Shown piece after piece: positions 8,914 to 10,560 of a stretch of 10,560 bases of DNA (within the stretch, counting starts at the first letter, position 1; each line of letters opens with the position of its first letter). Source of the stretch: Buchnera aphidicola (Ceratovacuna japonica) (GTDB lineage Bacteria > Pseudomonadota > Gammaproteobacteria > Enterobacterales > Enterobacteriaceae); NCBI GenBank assembly GCA_024349705.1, contig AP026067.1, positions 1 to 10,560 of the forward strand, in the 5' to 3' direction. A program made the position numbers and the translations under genes. The notes beneath the pieces are model-generated. The model was given only the letters and a program-made list of their open reading frames with translations, made no database searches and was not told the DNA's origin.

Positions 8914-9492
8914 ATGCCAAATATTTTTATATTAGATAACATAGATTCTTTTACAAATAATATATCAGAGCAATTAAAAGTTTTAGGAAATAAAGTATGC
9001 ATCTATAGAAATGATGAAACAGAAGAAAATATATGCAATGCAATAAAAAAACTTAAAATCAATATAATTTTACTTTCTCCTGGACCTGGAGTTCCACGAA
9101 AGTCTGGTTGTATGATGAACATAATAAAAAAGTTTAAGAATACTTATCCTATATTAGGAATATGCTTAGGGCATCAAGCAATAATAGAATCTTTTGGAGG
9201 AAAAATAAAACTTCTGAAAAATGTTGTTCATGGAAAACATTCTTATATAGTTCATGATAACAAATATATGTTTAATTCTATGCCTAATCCTTTAAAAGTC
9301 TCTAGATATCATTCATGGGCTTGTTACAATGCTCCTAAGAATTTTGTGGTAAGTTCATATTATAAAAAAGTAATAATGTCTCTAAGAAGTAAAAAATATA
9401 AAATATGTAGCTTTCAGTTTCATCCAGAATCTATTCTTACTCCTTTGGGAAATGAATTAATGAAAAATACCATAAAATGGCTTTCTAAATAG
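8914..9492 (+). CDS. trpG: TrpG, copy 10 (last in the array)
   Basis: Complete gene spanning the boundary of unit 10 and the partial unit 11 (9216/9217). Its upstream spacer (8728-8913) is normal. Its downstream spacer is cut off after 111 bp, at 9603, losing the right palindrome arm and the whole trpG leader, as expected since no trpG follows. About 1.07 kb of non-coding repeat DNA then separates it from the end of the window, where trpE would follow if the molecule is circular. Confidence 0.96.
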   Translation: MPNIFILDNIDSFTNNISEQLKVLGNKVCIYRNDETEENICNAIKKLKINIILLSPGPGVPRKSGCMMNIIKKFKNTYPILGICLGHQAIIESFGGKIKLLKNVVHGKHSYIVHDNKYMFNSMPNPLKVSRYHSWACYNAPKNFVVSSYYKKVIMSLRSKKYKICSFQFHPESILTPLGNELMKNTIKWLSK

Positions 9493-9603
9493 TTTTTTAC
9501 ACTTTTTATAATAATAAATATGTTTAATAGTTTTATAAAAATTTTTGAAGTTTGTAATATATGCATGTGACATTATTTTTTTTTATAAAATTATTTTATA
9601 ATA
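9493..9603. other. Truncated last spacer of the trpG array
   Basis: The first 111 bases of the standard trpG spacer. It keeps the left outer arm ATGCATGT (9561-9568) and the inner dyad (9583-9601). Homology to other spacers ends at 9603. The junction itself forms a new 12-bp palindrome TAATAATTATTA (9599-9610), flanked after one mismatch by T4 on the left and A-rich sequence on the right. Confidence 0.85.
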
Positions 9604-9671
9604 ATTATTAAAAAAAAAAAATAAAAAATAAAAAAGTAACCAAAAAACAAAATATATAAAAATATAAAACA
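9604..9671. other. A-rich linker between trpG array and minisatellite
   Basis: A 68-bp non-repeated stretch, strongly A-rich on this strand (including an A12 run), with the only interruption by G or C in short elements such as GTAACC. It has no open reading frame and no homology that I can see to the trpG spacer or the 23-bp repeat. On the minus strand it is T-rich. No function can be assigned. Confidence 0.6.
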
Positions 9672-10492
9672 ATTATATATAATTATAATATTTGTTTATA
9701 TATAATTATAATATTTGTTTATATATAATTATAATATTTGTTTATATATAATTATAATATTTGTTTATATATAATTATAATATTTGTTTATATATAATTA
9801 TAATATTTGTTTATATATAATTATAATATTTGTTTATATATAATTATAATATTTGTTTATATATAATTATAATATTTGTTTATATATAATTATAATATTT
9901 GTTTATATATAATTATAATATTTGTTTATATATAATTATAATATTTGTTTATATATAATTATAATATTTGTTTATATATAATTATAATATTTGTTTATAT
10001 ATAATTATAATATTTGTTTATATATAATTATAATATTTGTTTATATATAATTATAATATTTGTTTATATATAATTATAATATTTGTTTATATATAATTAT
10101 AATATTTGTTTATATATAATTATAATATTTGTTTATATATAATTATAATATTTGTTTATATATAATTATAATATTTGTTTATATATAATTATAATATTTT
10201 TTATATATAATTATAATATTTGTTTATATATAATTATAATATTTGTTTATATATAATTATAATATTTGTTTATATATAATTATAATATTTGTTTATATAT
10301 AATTATAATTTTGTTTATATATAATTATAATATTTGTTTATATATAATTATAATATTTGTTTATATATAATTATAATATTTGTTTATATATAATTATAAT
10401 ATTTGTTTATATATAATTATAATATTTGTTTATATATAATTATAATATTTGTTTATATATAATTATAATATTTTTTATATATAATTATAATA
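9672..10492. repeat. 23-bp AT-rich minisatellite, 35 units plus a 19-bp partial unit
   Basis: Units are in perfect head-to-tail order. Each begins TTTATATATA, carries the 10-bp palindrome TATAATTATA at unit positions 7-16 and ends ATTTG, so the single G marks the period. The first unit (9672-9694) differs by one base at its start. Three units are 22 bp: 10178-10199 and 10452-10473 lack the G, and 10292-10313 lacks one A. The last, partial unit ends at 10492. No coding frame is present. It lies just upstream of the trpE promoter candidate. Possible roles, all inferred, are an easily melted or iteron-like origin region, a bent or open promoter-upstream element, or slippage-driven DNA with no function. 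Confidence 0.97.
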
Positions 10493-10503
10493 AAAAAATA
10501 ATG

Positions 10504-10532
10504 TTGTAAATATTTTTATTTTGTTTTATAAT
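10504..10532 (+). promoter_or_regulatory. Candidate sigma-70 promoter of trpE
   Basis: TTGTAA (10504-10509, four of six matches to the -35 consensus) is followed by a 17-bp spacer and a perfect TATAAT (10527-10532). If the molecule is circular, transcription would start near 10539 and give a leader of about 21 bases before the trpE ATG at base 1. The optimal spacing makes this better than the many random TATAAT hexamers here. The short leader leaves no room for a tryptophan attenuator with leader peptide, so control would rest mainly on TrpE feedback inhibition. Confidence 0.5.
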
Positions 10533-10560
10533 TAATAAAATTTTTATTTTAAATAATTCT

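Larger units (their letters stand above)
1568..9603 (+). repeat. Tandem array of a 765-bp trpG unit, ten full units plus a partial eleventh
   Basis: The unit is 276 bp (trpG 3' part), 186 bp (spacer) and 303 bp (trpG 5' part). Units begin at 1568, 2333, 3098, 3863, 4628, 5393, 6157, 6922, 7687 and 8452; a partial unit of 387 bp begins at 9217 and stops at 9603 in the spacer palindrome. All units are 765 bp except the sixth (5393-6156, 764 bp), where a T9 run is T8 at 5780-5787. Where I compared units line by line they were identical apart from this base. The array makes up about three quarters of the window. The true copy number depends on how the assembly was made and may vary between molecules. 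Confidence 0.97.

Noticed and set aside
1568..9603. Transposon or insertion sequence as cause of the repeats
   Set aside because: No transposase, terminal inverted repeats or target-site duplications are present; the unit is purely trpG plus spacer.
9672..10492. CRISPR array
   Set aside because: The repeats are contiguous with no unique spacers between them and no cas genes nearby, so it is a simple minisatellite.
9672..10492. A series of promoters, since every unit contains TATAAT
   Set aside because: No suitable -35 element at 16-18 bp is evident in the units; the hexamer follows from the AT-rich repeat composition.
10493..10560. Tryptophan attenuator leader before trpE
   Set aside because: The leader is too short and there is no small ORF with tandem TGG codons.

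Overview
The window reads as a complete small plasmid carrying anthranilate synthase genes from an insect endosymbiont. It is extremely AT-rich, every gene lies on the + strand, and the only genes are trpE and trpG of the enteric (gammaproteobacterial) type. A plasmid that carries trpEG, often in tandem repeats, is a known hallmark of Buchnera aphidicola, the primary symbiont of aphids, so Buchnera is the first guess. A reduced gammaproteobacterial co-symbiont of another sap-feeding insect, such as a psyllid, is not excluded, and the host species cannot be named from the sequence. The window starts exactly at the trpE ATG and ends with a good trpE promoter candidate (10504-10532), which suggests a circular molecule cut at trpE.

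Layout: (1) One intact trpE at 1-1557. (2) Ten bases later, a tandem array at 1568-9603 built from a 765-bp unit: the last 276 bp of trpG, a 186-bp spacer and the first 303 bp of the next trpG. Because the unit boundary falls inside trpG, the array begins with a headless trpG remnant (1568-1843) and then contains ten complete 192-residue trpG genes encoding the same protein. The only unit-length difference I found is one T missing from a T-run at 5780-5787. Every spacer contains a concentric palindrome, and the final spacer is cut off within it at 9603. (3) A 68-bp A-rich linker (9604-9671). (4) A minisatellite of about 36 copies of a 23-bp AT-rich unit (9672-10492). (5) The trpE promoter and leader (10493-10560), which run into trpE if the molecule is a circle.

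Function: TrpE (chorismate-binding, feedback-sensitive subunit) and TrpG (glutaminase subunit) together make anthranilate, the first committed step of tryptophan synthesis, which nutritional symbionts carry out for hosts feeding on phloem sap. The striking feature is dosage. There is one trpE for ten trpG, although the subunits normally act in equal number, so here trpG alone is amplified. TrpE keeps its inhibitor-binding LLES motif and its catalytic residues.

No replication protein, partition gene or clear DnaA box was seen. The minisatellite and the spacer palindromes are the only structured candidates for an origin, and that role is inference.
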